From the NCBI GenBank assembly GCA_028284235.1, contig JANQSC010000008.1, forward strand, positions 62,001 to 126,000: a stretch of DNA of 64,000 bases, given 5' to 3'. Below the pieces are notes generated by a model. It was not told where the DNA came from. It did no database searches and saw nothing but the letters and a program-made list of their open reading frames with translations. Every line of letters begins with the position of its first letter. The stretch's first letter is position 1. This stretch comes from Opitutaceae bacterium. Its GTDB lineage: Bacteria; Verrucomicrobiota; Verrucomicrobiia; Opitutales; Opitutaceae. Below are positions 30,404 to 40,276 of this stretch, piece after piece. Position numbers and translations under genes: made by a program.

Positions 30404-31630
30404 CTATGCTTGAGCGAGTGTTTCTTCTTCGCAACCGAGTATTTCCGCCGCTTTTTTGGCGTCGCCTTGGCAGGCGTTGAGAACGCGGGCTTTGTACTCT
30501 TCGCTCGCCTTCTCGAGGTGCTCGGCGAGACTGGTCCAACTGGAGACGTCGCGGATGCGTTCGGGAAGATCGTCTTCCGAGATCGTCTGGTTGGAGCAGT
30601 TTGAGGACGCTTCGTCTATTACTTCTTTGAATTCGACGAAGTTGCCGGGCCATTCGTAGCTTTGCAGGAGCGAGCGAGCGCTGTCGCTAAGAGAGACGTC
30701 TTCCCGGTTTAGGCTTTGCAGGACGGATTTCGCGAAAAGGGGAACGTCTTCGAGTCTGTTCTTTAAGCTGGGCGCTTCGATGGTTTGGGAGGAAACGCGA
30801 TAGAAGAGGGAGTCGTCGAAGGTTCCGTCGGAGACGCGTGTTTCGAGATCTTCGCGGGTGGAGAAAATCAGTTTCACCTTTGATTTGGCGTCTCGAACGA
30901 GCTCTCCAAAGGAGGGCTGGAGCGCTTGGGGCAGAGTGTCGATGTTGGCGATGAAGAGGGTGCCTCCTTCGGCTTTTTGAATCGTCTCTCCCCCGGCGTT
31001 GTCGGGCCCCATTATTTGTTTGGAGAATGCGTCTTCGGATTCCGCGTCGCAGTCGAAGGTGACGAAGGGCCGTTCGTTTTCTTCGGTGTCGAGCGTGTTG
31101 TGGATCGCCGACGCGATCAGTGATTTTTGGATACCGGTTGCTCCTTTTATCAGCGCGGGAGAGGGGGAGTTCGCGGCCCGGGCGACTGCTTGTTTGAGAG
31201 TTTGGGTCGCGGCGGCGTCGCCGAGGAGAGCGAGATTGGAATCGTGGGCTTCGCTTTCTATGGACTCGCGAATGACTTCTTTGGCCCGCTCGATTGCGGC
31301 CATGAGCTGGTCGACCTTGAAGGGCTTGGTCAGGTAGTCGAACGCTCCGAGTTTAAGCGATGCGAGGGCGTTCTCGATATCGGCGTGGCCCGACATCATG
31401 ATGACGATGGCGTTGGGGTCGATCTCCTTGAGGCGCTTCATGAGCTCGAGTCCGTCCATGGGGGACATTCGAAGGTCGGTAAGCACGATATCGGGGCATT
31501 GCTCCTTGAAGAGGGAGATGGCGTCTTCCCCATTGCTGGCGTAGATAGTGGTGTAGCCGAGTGGCTGCACGACTGTATCCAGCATTTCATGAATGGACTC
31601 CATGTCGTCTACTATGAGAATTGATTGCAT
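30404..31630 (-). CDS. NtrC-like response regulator with a degenerate AAA+ domain
   Basis: The 408-residue protein starts with an intact receiver domain (acidic D8, D9, phospho-acceptor D52 in VLTDLRM, S80, K102). The AAA+ part keeps the NtrC outline but has lost function: Walker A reads GATGIQKS (163-170) instead of GESGTGKE, the GAFTGA sigma-54 loop is missing, Walker B reads GGTLFIANI with the catalytic Asp-Glu replaced by Ala-Asn, and the sensor II GNVREL reads GNFVEF. A Fis-like helix-turn-helix remains at the C-terminus. It probably signals without ATP hydrolysis or sigma-54. pilC lies 73 bases upstream in the same direction. Confidence 0.85.
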   Translation of the reverse strand: MQSILIVDDMESIHEMLDTVVQPLGYTTIYASNGEDAISLFKEQCPDIVLTDLRMSPMDGLELMKRLKEIDPNAIVIMMSGHADIENALASLKLGAFDYLTKPFKVDQLMAAIERAKEVIRESIESEAHDSNLALLGDAAATQTLKQAVARAANSPSPALIKGATGIQKSLIASAIHNTLDTEENERPFVTFDCDAESEDAFSKQIMGPDNAGGETIQKAEGGTLFIANIDTLPQALQPSFGELVRDAKSKVKLIFSTREDLETRVSDGTFDDSLFYRVSSQTIEAPSLKNRLEDVPLFAKSVLQSLNREDVSLSDSARSLLQSYEWPGNFVEFKEVIDEASSNCSNQTISEDDLPERIRDVSSWTSLAEHLEKASEEYKARVLNACQGDAKKAAEILGCEEETLAQA

Positions 31631-31703
31631 GCTAGTTTTTCAAAAAGGTCGGTCTTGAGAATGGGTTCGAATCGCTATGAGCGTATTGACTCTGCCGTTT
31701 CGT

Positions 31704-32882
31704 TTATCCGCCGGCGACTGAGGAGAGTTCGAAGATCGGCAAGAACATGGCCATGACGATGCCCCCGACGACGACGCCGAGGAAGACGATGAGCATGGGC
31801 TCGATCAGCGAGGTGAGCGAGGCGATGATGGCGTCGGCTTCGGTGTCGTAGAAGTCGGCGATCTTGTTCATCATGCCGTCGACGTTTCCGGTCTGCTCGC
31901 CGGCCTTGCTCATGTGTTTCATCATGGGCGGGAAGAAGGAGATACGGGCGATGGTCTCGGAAACCTGGCCCCCTTCGGAAATGGACTTGGAGATGCCGCG
32001 ACAGGCGTCCTCGATCTGGGTGCGTCCGCTACTGGAGGATACGATTTCCAGGCAGCGGAGGATGGGAACGCCGCTTCGGAGGAGAGTCGCGTAGGTGCGG
32101 CAGAAGCGGGAGAGGGTGATCTTCTTGAGCAGGTTGCCGAAGACGGGGACACGGAAAAGGAGTTCGTCTTGGACGCGTCGGCCTTTCGGGGTCTTTGTGA
32201 ACCGGTTCCAAATGTGGAAGAGAAGGAATCCGCCGCCGATTACCCAGAGGACGTTTCCTTTTAGCCAGTTGCTGAGGTCGATGAGGAACTGGGTTGGCTT
32301 TGGGAGCTCCTTGCCGAAGTCGTTGAACATGTCGGCGAAAACCGGGATGACGAAAATGAGCAGTACGTTGACGAGTATGACAGCGAGCCCGATCACCGCG
32401 ACCGGGTAGGTCATAGCGGACTTCACTTTCTTGATCAACTTGTTGGTCGACTCGAAGTAGGCGGCCACTTTGCCGAGAATCTCGGCGAGCCCGCCGCTGG
32501 CTTCGCCCGCTTCGACCATGGAGATGAAGAGGTTGTTGAAGGCGTTGGGGAACTTGGCGCAGGCGGCGGAGAAGCTGTTGCCTTGGGAGACGTCGGTTCG
32601 GACTTCGCGGATGATGACGCGGAAAACTGGGTCTTCGGTCTGGTCTTGCAGGGCTTCGAGGGCGGAGACGAGCGGGAGGCCGGCTTCGAGCATGGACGCG
32701 AGCTGTTGGGTGAAGATGGCGAGGGATTCTAGCTTGAGCTTGTATTTCTTGGACTTCTTCTCGTACCCCTTTTCCTTGGCGAGTTTCTGGGATTCCCAGA
32801 AGCCTACGGACGCCCGGCTGTCTTTGTGCCGCAGGTTGGACTTCGAAGAGGAGGAGGATCGTTTTGTTGTGAGTAGAGCCAT
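31704..32882 (-). CDS. pilC: type IV pilus / type II secretion inner-membrane platform protein
   Basis: The 392-residue protein has the duplicated GspF domain: the first from about residue 55 (LAIFTQQLASMLEAGLPLVSAL), the second from about residue 260 (LSRFCRTYATLLRSGVPILRCL). Three membrane segments follow the PilC pattern, the last being MLIVFLGVVVGGIVMAMFLPIF. It would anchor the extension and retraction ATPases of a type IV pilus or secretion pseudopilus. pilB and pilT are not beside it, so which machine it serves is open. The Ser- and Lys-rich N-terminus is unusually long. Confidence 0.88.
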   Translation of the reverse strand: MALLTTKRSSSSSKSNLRHKDSRASVGFWESQKLAKEKGYEKKSKKYKLKLESLAIFTQQLASMLEAGLPLVSALEALQDQTEDPVFRVIIREVRTDVSQGNSFSAACAKFPNAFNNLFISMVEAGEASGGLAEILGKVAAYFESTNKLIKKVKSAMTYPVAVIGLAVILVNVLLIFVIPVFADMFNDFGKELPKPTQFLIDLSNWLKGNVLWVIGGGFLLFHIWNRFTKTPKGRRVQDELLFRVPVFGNLLKKITLSRFCRTYATLLRSGVPILRCLEIVSSSSGRTQIEDACRGISKSISEGGQVSETIARISFFPPMMKHMSKAGEQTGNVDGMMNKIADFYDTEADAIIASLTSLIEPMLIVFLGVVVGGIVMAMFLPIFELSSVAGG

Positions 32883-33393
32883 TTGTATGTTTTATAGTCG
32901 GCGCCAAGAGGAAAAACTTTTCCTGATTCAGAGGAGAGATTGGGAAATTATGGTTATAGGTCGCTTCCTCGAGCGAATAGGAAGGGTCGACATCCTGAGG
33001 TTTTTATATGTCAAAGCGTCCGTTGACGAGTGCGGGTGACTTTGCCCGCAGGGCGTTAAGGTGGACACTCCTGGCGTCTATTCCACTAGGCTCGTTCGAG
33101 CGATTTCCCTATTGGAAGATAGGTGTAAAAAAGATGTCAGAATGCAAATGTGACTGTTCAAAACGCTTGATTGAGGGGGGGCCTTGAGCTTGTTGAATGG
33201 GGTAAAAATTGCCTACCGCGATGCTCTTCACAGGTCGAAACACGCTTAGAATTTTCAATCGATTGATTGCCAACGGGCTACAGCGAATTGAGATGGTTAG
33301 GCACGCGGATTGCTGTGTATATGGGATGAACTTCCATACGGCACACCGCAGCGACACACTGCTCTTTAATTTTTCGAGGCGAGAGCAGCGTCC
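32883..33393. other. 511-base intergenic region with a -24/-12 promoter
   Basis: No coding frame here is convincing. It holds the divergent upstream sequence of pilC, a small hairpin TGCGGG-N8-CCCGCA (33031-33050) without a T-run, and the sigma-54-type promoter at 33299 for the secreted protein gene at 33394. Confidence 0.6.
33299..33314 (+). promoter_or_regulatory. sigma-54 promoter of the fibronectin-III protein gene
   Basis: AGGCACGCGGATTGCT matches the -24/-12 consensus TGGCACG-N4-TTGCW at all fixed positions but the first base. GG and GC are ten bases apart. Transcription would start near 33325, about 70 bases before the ATG. Confidence 0.7.
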
Positions 33394-35139
33394 ATGACCA
33401 AGCGAATTTGTCACGTATCTAAAAGCGGGCTGTTTGCTCCAGCGTTCGCGTTCGTGGTTTTAGCGTTCGTCCCGAGTGTTGCGGAAGGGGCCTCGATCAC
33501 TTTGACCTGGAACGACAATTCTTCGAACGAGACAGGTTTCAAGATAGAGCGTTCGACGGACAATATCGACTTTGAACAGATTGCCGTGGTGGGTGAGAAT
33601 GTGACTAAGTTTACGGATTCGTCGGCCCTAGAGTTTGGACAGTTCTATGCGTACCGAGTCAGAGCGTTCAACGAGCACGGACACTCGGGATATGCGAACA
33701 CGGCGACGACGCGTTTCTATCCCGAGCCGGAGTATTATTTCGGCGAATTTGAATCGGGTTCCGGCTCGTTTGGGATAATCGTCCGAGGCGATGGGTCTGC
33801 GTTTTTCTTGGGCGCGATCGAGGGTGTCGCGGGCGGAGGAATCGCTCGTGAATTCCAGATGGCGAGCGATGGCGGGTTCACTTTTCATGTATCTGGAGTA
33901 GGTTGGTTTTCTGGCTTCATTTCGGAGGGGAGTGTCTCGGCGGTTTTCGAGTTGGAGGCGACTGAAGGGCAGGGGTTGTCGATAGCGAGTGGAAACGACT
34001 TTCTCGAAGGGACGCGTGAGTCGGCGGACGGGTCGACCAAAGAGAACGCGGGATTTTATGAGTCGGATACGGTTTTGGGGAAGCGCGTTCTCATCCTGGT
34101 TGGCCCTGATGGGAAGGGTCTTGTTGTGGCGTCGTCGGAGTCTGAAATAAGCGCTTCTGAGATTGCCATTGCTGAGGATGGCGTATCCAACGCGGAGCTA
34201 TCGGACGGGACGCGTATTTCATTCGGAATCGGCGGCGGAAGCGGCGTATCCGGATCGATTTCCAATGGCAGCGAGGTGGTTGATTTTCTCGGGGTTAAGA
34301 CGAGGGACCCGAATAAAAGCGTGATCGCAAATGCGTCTTTCCGGACTCCAATTGGCGCGCGGTCGACGGTATCCGCTGGTTTCGTTGTCAAAGGGCTAGA
34401 AGAGAAGCGACTTCTCATTCGAGCGGTTGGGCCGACGCTTTCGAGCTTGGGAGTCCCTAGACCGGTGAAAGATCCGAGAATGATCTTGTACCGACAGGGG
34501 GCACCAACGTCGATCGCGTCTAACGACCAGTGGGAATCGAAAGACAAAGAACTGATCGATGAAATCGGCGAGGAATCGGGGGCGTTTCCGCTCGCCGAAG
34601 GCAGTGCGGATTCCGCCATGCTTGTTACTCTTTCGGAAGGGCTCTACTGGGTTCATGTTGTCAATCCGGGCGCTGAGCCAGGGACGGCGCTCGTTGAGCT
34701 GTACGATGTTGATGCGTTGGCCAATGTGAGCACGAAGAGCTCGATCGTGAATTTCTCCATGAGGGGGACAATGAATAGTAATGCCGATCCAATTATCGCG
34801 GGATTCGTCGTGACTGGTAAACGTTCGAAAGGGCTTTTGGTTAGGGCGATGGGGAATGAGTTGCGTCGCTTTGGAGTCTCGAATATCATGTCCGACCCTA
34901 TCGTTGAAATATTCCGTTTCGGCGATTCCGGAAGCGCCCTCGCATTCAACGACGATTGGCGCGAAGACGGCGATCTTCTCGTCGACATTGCTCGTGACGT
35001 CGGAGCCTTCGATTTTGAAGAGGCGTCGCGTTCCGCTGCCAAAGCTATGTGGCTGGACCCCAATTTATACACGGTGGTCGTTAAAAACGGAGTTGGAAGT
35101 CAGGGCGAGGTGTTGCTCGAGGTATACGAAATCCAATAG
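33394..35139 (+). CDS. secreted fibronectin-III protein with repeated C-terminal modules
   Basis: The 581-residue protein has a signal peptide (cleavage likely after VAEGA), a fibronectin type III domain (residues about 34-112, ITLTWNDNSSNETGFKIERS to YANTAT), a Gly- and Ser-rich region starting YYFGEFESGSGSFG, and two copies of a module of about 120 residues: AGFVVKGLEEKRLLIRAVGP near residue 335 and AGFVVTGKRSKGLLVRAMGN near residue 470. Each module ends LVELYDV / LLEVYEI. The function is unknown; these modules occur in secreted proteins of this phylum as far as I know. No PEP-type sorting tail. Its larger paralogue follows. Confidence 0.7.
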   Translation: MTKRICHVSKSGLFAPAFAFVVLAFVPSVAEGASITLTWNDNSSNETGFKIERSTDNIDFEQIAVVGENVTKFTDSSALEFGQFYAYRVRAFNEHGHSGYANTATTRFYPEPEYYFGEFESGSGSFGIIVRGDGSAFFLGAIEGVAGGGIAREFQMASDGGFTFHVSGVGWFSGFISEGSVSAVFELEATEGQGLSIASGNDFLEGTRESADGSTKENAGFYESDTVLGKRVLILVGPDGKGLVVASSESEISASEIAIAEDGVSNAELSDGTRISFGIGGGSGVSGSISNGSEVVDFLGVKTRDPNKSVIANASFRTPIGARSTVSAGFVVKGLEEKRLLIRAVGPTLSSLGVPRPVKDPRMILYRQGAPTSIASNDQWESKDKELIDEIGEESGAFPLAEGSADSAMLVTLSEGLYWVHVVNPGAEPGTALVELYDVDALANVSTKSSIVNFSMRGTMNSNADPIIAGFVVTGKRSKGLLVRAMGNELRRFGVSNIMSDPIVEIFRFGDSGSALAFNDDWREDGDLLVDIARDVGAFDFEEASRSAAKAMWLDPNLYTVVVKNGVGSQGEVLLEVYEIQ

Positions 35140-35307
35140 CGGAGTCCTTTCGCTCTCGAATTCACGGGATAGCATAGCGGTTTTCCGCATAGTAGCGCGG
35201 CAACGCATCCCTGTGGGTTTTGAGGGAGTTTACTTAGGGCCACCCGGATAGCGTTCAAATTGCTGTGGGAACCTCAAGTGGCTCCTATACAGAGGCGAAG
35301 TCTTGCC

Positions 35308-38190
35308 ATGAGCATGAATGGCCAGACTTCAATTTCGAACACTCGTAGCTGCAACCCGCTAGGTTGGATCATCCGATTAGTCGCTTATCTCGCGTTGTTT
35401 ATTGCGACCAGCGGAGGTTATTCGGGACAGCTTACGCTCACTTGGAACGACAACTCCGACAACGAGGATGGATTCACCATCGAGCGATCTGTTGATGAAG
35501 GAGTCTTCGAGGTGATCGGAGAAGTGGGGGCGAATGAAACGAGCTATCTGGACGTGGGCATCGTCGACAATCGAAACTACGTCTATCGTGTAAGCGCCTT
35601 CAACGAGAACGGGAGCTCGGGGTACTCCAACACTGCAGCAGGAATGCTCGAAATCGAAGACGCGCCGACGATCACTCCCATCGATGATGTTTCCATCTTG
35701 GAAGGTGGGGAGTCCGGCGCGATTCCCTTTTCGATTGCGGATATCGACTCGAGTGTGGCGAGCTTGGTTGTGACGACCGGGTCGTCAAATCCTTCGTTGA
35801 TGCCCACCAGTGGGATCGAGATTGTCGGAAGTGGGTCCAATCGAACCATTAGCCTTACTCCTGTGGGCGGGGCCAGCGGTTCCGCGACCATCTCGGTTAC
35901 AGTGAGCGATGGCGAATATACGACCTATGAGTATTTCGAGCTGGAGGTACGAACGATAGCCGCTCCATCAATCAATGGCGTTGACGACATTGCGGTTTCA
36001 CAGGGTACCGCGATAGCGCCAATCGAAATATCGATCTCGGATCCGGATACCGATGTCGAATCCCTCTCGATTAGTTTCACCTCATCCAATGAGGAGTTGC
36101 TTCCCGAAGGAAATGTGGATCTGTCGGGCAGTGGAGCCCAGCGTATTCTGACACTGGAACCAGTGGAGGGTCGGACAGGTGAAACGGAATTGACGATTAC
36201 GGTAAGTGATGGAGATGCCGAAGCGATAGAGACATTTAAGATCGTGGTCTTTTCGCTTCCCGTGATCGCTTCCCAGCCTTCCAGTCTCAGTCACATTGCC
36301 GGGGATACTACTGCGTTCAATGTAGTGGCTTCTGGATACCCTAGCCCCAGTTATCAGTGGTTGTTCAATGGCGTGCCTATTGATGGGGCCAATGAGTCGG
36401 AGCTCCTATTCGAGCGACTAAAGCGATCGGATGAGGGGAGCTACTCTGTCCTGGTAGCGAACGAGTACGGAAGTGTGCAAAGCGATGTAGCCCAGTTGAC
36501 TGTGGAGAGCTTGATCACTGTCACTCAGTTTCCGGTAGACGTGGTCGTCGAGGGTGACGGAACGGCTGTACTTTCAGTATCGGCTCAAGGCCCCGGATTG
36601 ACCTACCAATGGTATCGCGGCGAATCGGGGGACCGAAGCAACCCAATTGAAGGCGCGACAAGCAGTACTTACGAAACGGATACAATCACGGGGGACTCCA
36701 AGTTCTGGGTTGAGATCAGTACCGGTGGTATTGCCCAGGGAATTGAAACCCTTGAAGTGGAGACAATTAACGTATTTTATGTCGTCCCGCCGAAGTACTA
36801 TTTCGGTAATGTAGGTCCGGGTCAAAGCGGGCAATTTGGACTGTATGTCAGAGGCAACAACACGGCGGTCTTGCTGCTGGAGATCGTTACTTTAGGAATC
36901 ACCTTCGAAATTGTCGATATTGTGATCTCCGAGAACGGCTCCTTCGAGTACCGCGACAACTCGGGCGCTCTATTCCTGTCGGGCGAACTATCGGAAAGTT
37001 CGGTTTCAGGCGGCTTTGCGGGCTCGGACATTACGTTTACAGGCGATCGCTCGGGTGTAAATGGACCCAGTGCCGATTTCGACGGCTTCTATTTCGCGGC
37101 CATTCCGAATACCTCGGACGGACGCGTGCTGATGATAGTCGCGCCGGACGGGCAAGGCTTTGTCTCGATTAGTATTGGGGGCGTTGGCAAAGCCGGATTC
37201 GCATCGATCGACGGATCGGGCGTCGTAACGGCCGATTTGGATTCCGAGTACATCATGGCGGTGTCGTTGGACGAGCAATACGCTAGTCTGAATGGTACGC
37301 TTATAGCGGGCGACGAGAATTACGCGGTCGACGGACAACGCGAGGATGCGGAATCCAACAACCGTCTCTACAATACCTCGATTCGCGGGCAAGTTGGACG
37401 GGGTTCGAGCACCATGATTGCCGGATTCGTTGTGAACGGAACGGGGAACCAGAAGGTGTTGATTCGCGGACTAGGCCCGGCAATGAGAAGCTTGGGAGTG
37501 GAAGACGCGATTTCCGATCCTCAGATCTTGCTCTACCGGCTTGGTGAAGAGACTCCGATGGTGGAGAACGACGACTGGGGGTCCGCTGCGAATGCGGCTG
37601 CGATCGCTAGTAGCGCCCAGATCGCCGGCGCGGCGCCTTTGCCAAGTAATAGCAAGGACGCAGCGTTGCTGCTCGAGCTTGGTCCAGGAGTTTATACGGC
37701 CGTGGTTAAAAACGGTGAAGGCGTTGAGGGGACCGCCCTTGTCGAGATCTTCGACGTTAGCGCGGCGGAGGGCGAGGATACGGGCTCGTCGCTGGCGAAC
37801 ATCTCCATGCGTGGCGAAGTTGGCAATAGCAACGATGTGACCATCGCGGGATTCGCCGTGACCGGCGACACTCCAAAGCGAATGATGATTCGAGTCATGG
37901 GCTCGGAGCTGGATGCTTATGGAGTTTCAAACACTCTTTCAGACCCGGAGCTTGTGCTCTACGATATGGGAGGGGAAGAAGCAGTGCTTATTGCCACCAA
38001 TGACGATTGGCAGGAAGATGCGGACGTCGCTCGCGAAGCGGCCGCTTCTTCGGGGGCCTTCCCGTTCGACGAGAACTCCCAGTCGGCGGCGAAAGTGATC
38101 TGGCTCGACCCTGGTCTGTACACGGCAGTCGCCAAGAGCGGCTCGGCTGCCAAGGGCGTGGTCTTGGTCGAGGTCTATGAAGTTGAGTAG
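35308..38190 (+). CDS. large secreted paralogue with fibronectin-III, Ig-like and repeated modules
   Basis: The 960-residue protein (ATG at 35308; a TTG at 35260 would add 16 residues before the signal) has a signal peptide around LVAYLALFIATSGGYSG, a fibronectin-III domain, two cadherin/Big-like domains (VSILEGGESGAIPFSIADID; VSQGTAIAPIEISISDPD), two Ig-like domains (SYQWLFNGVP; LTYQWYRGE), and then the same C-terminal half as the preceding gene: YYFGNVGPGQSGQFG and two AGFVV/AGFAV modules (near residues 705 and 835). The pair arose by duplication, with extra adhesin-like domains here. Function unknown; surface adhesion or matrix binding is plausible. Confidence 0.7.
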   Translation: MSMNGQTSISNTRSCNPLGWIIRLVAYLALFIATSGGYSGQLTLTWNDNSDNEDGFTIERSVDEGVFEVIGEVGANETSYLDVGIVDNRNYVYRVSAFNENGSSGYSNTAAGMLEIEDAPTITPIDDVSILEGGESGAIPFSIADIDSSVASLVVTTGSSNPSLMPTSGIEIVGSGSNRTISLTPVGGASGSATISVTVSDGEYTTYEYFELEVRTIAAPSINGVDDIAVSQGTAIAPIEISISDPDTDVESLSISFTSSNEELLPEGNVDLSGSGAQRILTLEPVEGRTGETELTITVSDGDAEAIETFKIVVFSLPVIASQPSSLSHIAGDTTAFNVVASGYPSPSYQWLFNGVPIDGANESELLFERLKRSDEGSYSVLVANEYGSVQSDVAQLTVESLITVTQFPVDVVVEGDGTAVLSVSAQGPGLTYQWYRGESGDRSNPIEGATSSTYETDTITGDSKFWVEISTGGIAQGIETLEVETINVFYVVPPKYYFGNVGPGQSGQFGLYVRGNNTAVLLLEIVTLGITFEIVDIVISENGSFEYRDNSGALFLSGELSESSVSGGFAGSDITFTGDRSGVNGPSADFDGFYFAAIPNTSDGRVLMIVAPDGQGFVSISIGGVGKAGFASIDGSGVVTADLDSEYIMAVSLDEQYASLNGTLIAGDENYAVDGQREDAESNNRLYNTSIRGQVGRGSSTMIAGFVVNGTGNQKVLIRGLGPAMRSLGVEDAISDPQILLYRLGEETPMVENDDWGSAANAAAIASSAQIAGAAPLPSNSKDAALLLELGPGVYTAVVKNGEGVEGTALVEIFDVSAAEGEDTGSSLANISMRGEVGNSNDVTIAGFAVTGDTPKRMMIRVMGSELDAYGVSNTLSDPELVLYDMGGEEAVLIATNDDWQEDADVAREAAASSGAFPFDENSQSAAKVIWLDPGLYTAVAKSGSAAKGVVLVEVYEVE

Positions 38191-38206
38191 GCCCCAGGAA
38201 TGGGGC
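38191..38206. other. small hairpin after the secreted protein gene
   Basis: GCCCC and GGGGC pair around AGGAAT directly after the stop codon at 38190. There is no T-run, so it is at most a weak end signal between convergent genes. Confidence 0.35.
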
Positions 38207-38251
38207 TCCCATCGAGGGGAGCGAAAAAGTTTGTGGGCAAAGCAGCCTTAC

Positions 38252-39133
38252 CTAGTCGAGGTAGCGCTGCAGGTACGCGGCGTATTTCGTTTTACCGAGA
38301 TATTGGATACGTTTCTGCAAGAGGCCGGGCGAGACCCAGCCGTTTTCGAAGCCGATGCCTTCGAGGCACGCCATTTTTAGGCCTTGCCGCTCTTCGATTA
38401 CTTGCACGAATTGGCCGGCATCCATCAGCGACTTGTGCGTCCCGGTATCGAGCCAGGCAGTGCCCCGGCCAAGCAATTCGACGTGGAGTTCGCCTTTCTC
38501 GAGATACATGCGATTGAGATCGGTGATTTCGAGCTCTCCGCGGGGTGACGGCTTGATTTGTTTGGCGTAGTCGGAGACGTTTCCGTCGTAGAAGTAAAGA
38601 CCGGGTACTGCGTAGTTGGATTTTGGGGTTTCGGGTTTCTCTTCGATTGAGATGACGCGACCGTCATCGGCGAATTCGACGACGCCATAGGCGGACGGTT
38701 CGGCAACCGGGTAGCCGAAGATGGAGGCTCCTTTGTCGCGGGCGTCGGCTGACCGCAGGGTGGCGACCAATTCGTGGCCGTAAAATAGATTGTCTCCGAG
38801 TACGAGGGCTGCCGGGGAGCCGTCGAGAAACTCCTCTCCGATAAGGAATGCTTGGGCGAGCCCTTCGGGTTTGGGCTGGACAGCGTACTCGAATGAAACG
38901 CCGAACGCGGATCCATCGCCAAGAAGTCGCTGAAAGAGTGGGGTATCTTCCGGTGTGGAGATAATTAGGATATCTCGAATACCGGCCAGCATCAGCAACG
39001 AGATTGGATAGTAGATCATCGGCTTGTCGTAGATTGGCATCAACTGCTTGGATACGGCGATCGTGCACGGGTAGAGACGGGTACCGGATCCGCCCGCGAG
39101 GACGATCCCTTTTCGTTGCTGGGTGGAGGTCAT
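38252..39133 (-). CDS. rmlA: glucose-1-phosphate thymidylyltransferase
   Basis: RmlA joins dTTP and glucose-1-phosphate to dTDP-glucose, the first step to dTDP-rhamnose. The 293-residue protein has the nucleotidyltransferase signature [30 protein letters not shown] and the metal-site [10 protein letters not shown]. The open frame extends to 39304 but that part overlaps rmlB; the ATG at 39133 gives the usual length and stands 17 bases after the rmlB stop. It is the last gene of a - strand sugar operon. Confidence 0.96.
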   Translation of the reverse strand: MTSTQQRKGIVLAGGSGTRLYPCTIAVSKQLMPIYDKPMIYYPISLLMLAGIRDILIISTPEDTPLFQRLLGDGSAFGVSFEYAVQPKPEGLAQAFLIGEEFLDGSPAALVLGDNLFYGHELVATLRSADARDKGASIFGYPVAEPSAYGVVEFADDGRVISIEEKPETPKSNYAVPGLYFYDGNVSDYAKQIKPSPRGELEITDLNRMYLEKGELHVELLGRGTAWLDTGTHKSLMDAGQFVQVIEERQGLKMACLEGIGFENGWVSPGLLQKRIQYLGKTKYAAYLQRYLD

Positions 39134-39150
39134 TTCGAGATACTGAGAAA

Positions 39151-40257
39151 CTAAGCGTTGCCCAATCGTTCGCGGGCGTAGGTGCCGTCGGTGATGTTGC
39201 GGCACCATGCTTGATGCTCGAGATACCACTGGACGGTTTTCCGGATTCCGGAATCGAAGGTCTCGCTCGGCTCCCAGTCGCATTCGGCATGAATGCGGTC
39301 GCAATTGATCGCGTAGCGGCGATCGTGGCCGGGCCGGTCGGTGACATAGGTGATCAGTTCTTCGTATTGGCTCACGTCTTTGCCATCAAGATTTGGATTC
39401 TCGGCAGCGGGTCTCAGTTCATCGAGCAAAGAGCAAATTCGTTTCACGATTTGGATATTCTCCATCTCGCTCCGACCCCCGATGCAGTAGGTCTCGCCGA
39501 GTTGGCCCTTTTCGAGGGCGGAGAGGATGCCGGTACAATGGTCTTCGACGTAGAGCCAGTCGCGGATTTGCTTCCCATCGCCGTAGATCGGGAGCGGTTT
39601 CCCTTCAAGGGCGTTGAGCATGACGAGAGGGATCAGTTTTTCGGGGAATTGGTAGGGCCCGTAGTTGTTCGAGCAATTGGTGGTGACCACCGGCATTCCG
39701 TAGGTGTGGAAGTAGGAGCGAACAAGAAAGTCGCTCGACGCCTTGGAAGCGGAATAGGGGCTGTTGGGGGCGTAAGGGGTAGTTTCGCAGAACGCGGGGT
39801 CGGTGGTGCTAAGGGTGCCGTAGACTTCGTCGGTGGAAACGTGAAGGAAACGGAAGGAATGCTTGGCGGCCTCTTCGAGCGTGGACCAACGTTTCTTGGC
39901 GGCTTGCAGCATTCGCAAAGTACCCGTCACGTTAGTTTGCACAAAGGGTTCGGGGCCGTCGATGGAACGGTCGACGTGGCTTTCCGCGGCGAAGTGGACG
40001 ATTGTGGATACGTTGTACTGGCTTAGCAGAGATTCGATCGTGTCTTGATCCAGGATGCTGGTGTGGGAGAAGACGTATGATTCAGACGATTCGAAGTCAG
40101 CCAAGTTCTCGGGATTGCCTGCGTAGGTGAGCGCGTCGACATTCACGAGCCGGTCGTATCCTTTAGATTTTAGAAGAGACGCGTTGTTGGATAGCAGGAG
40201 CCGAACGAAGTTCGAGCCTATAAATCCGCAGCCGCCGGTGACGAGGATTGAGTTCAT
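39151..40257 (-). CDS. rmlB: dTDP-glucose 4,6-dehydratase
   Basis: RmlB converts dTDP-glucose to dTDP-4-keto-6-deoxyglucose with bound NAD. The 368-residue protein has the Rossmann motif [12 protein letters not shown], the STDEVYGTL segment, the YSASKASSD catalytic Tyr-Lys pair and [18 protein letters not shown]. The ATG at 40257 is chosen over the frame opening at 40314, as the nucleotide-binding motif then begins at the N-terminus. It is followed by rmlA and preceded, 19 bases away, by a UER1-like gene. Confidence 0.96.
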   Translation of the reverse strand: MNSILVTGGCGFIGSNFVRLLLSNNASLLKSKGYDRLVNVDALTYAGNPENLADFESSESYVFSHTSILDQDTIESLLSQYNVSTIVHFAAESHVDRSIDGPEPFVQTNVTGTLRMLQAAKKRWSTLEEAAKHSFRFLHVSTDEVYGTLSTTDPAFCETTPYAPNSPYSASKASSDFLVRSYFHTYGMPVVTTNCSNNYGPYQFPEKLIPLVMLNALEGKPLPIYGDGKQIRDWLYVEDHCTGILSALEKGQLGETYCIGGRSEMENIQIVKRICSLLDELRPAAENPNLDGKDVSQYEELITYVTDRPGHDRRYAINCDRIHAECDWEPSETFDSGIRKTVQWYLEHQAWCRNITDGTYARERLGNA

Positions 40258-40276
40258 AGAAAAACGAGTAGCGAGG

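Noticed and set aside
30146..30604. + strand frame of 152 residues upstream of carB
   Set aside because: Its second half is antisense to the degenerate regulator and its first half has no recognisable character.
33109..33414. - strand frame of 101 residues in the gap before the fibronectin-III gene
   Set aside because: No signal, domain or codon pattern, and it covers the -24/-12 promoter on the other strand.
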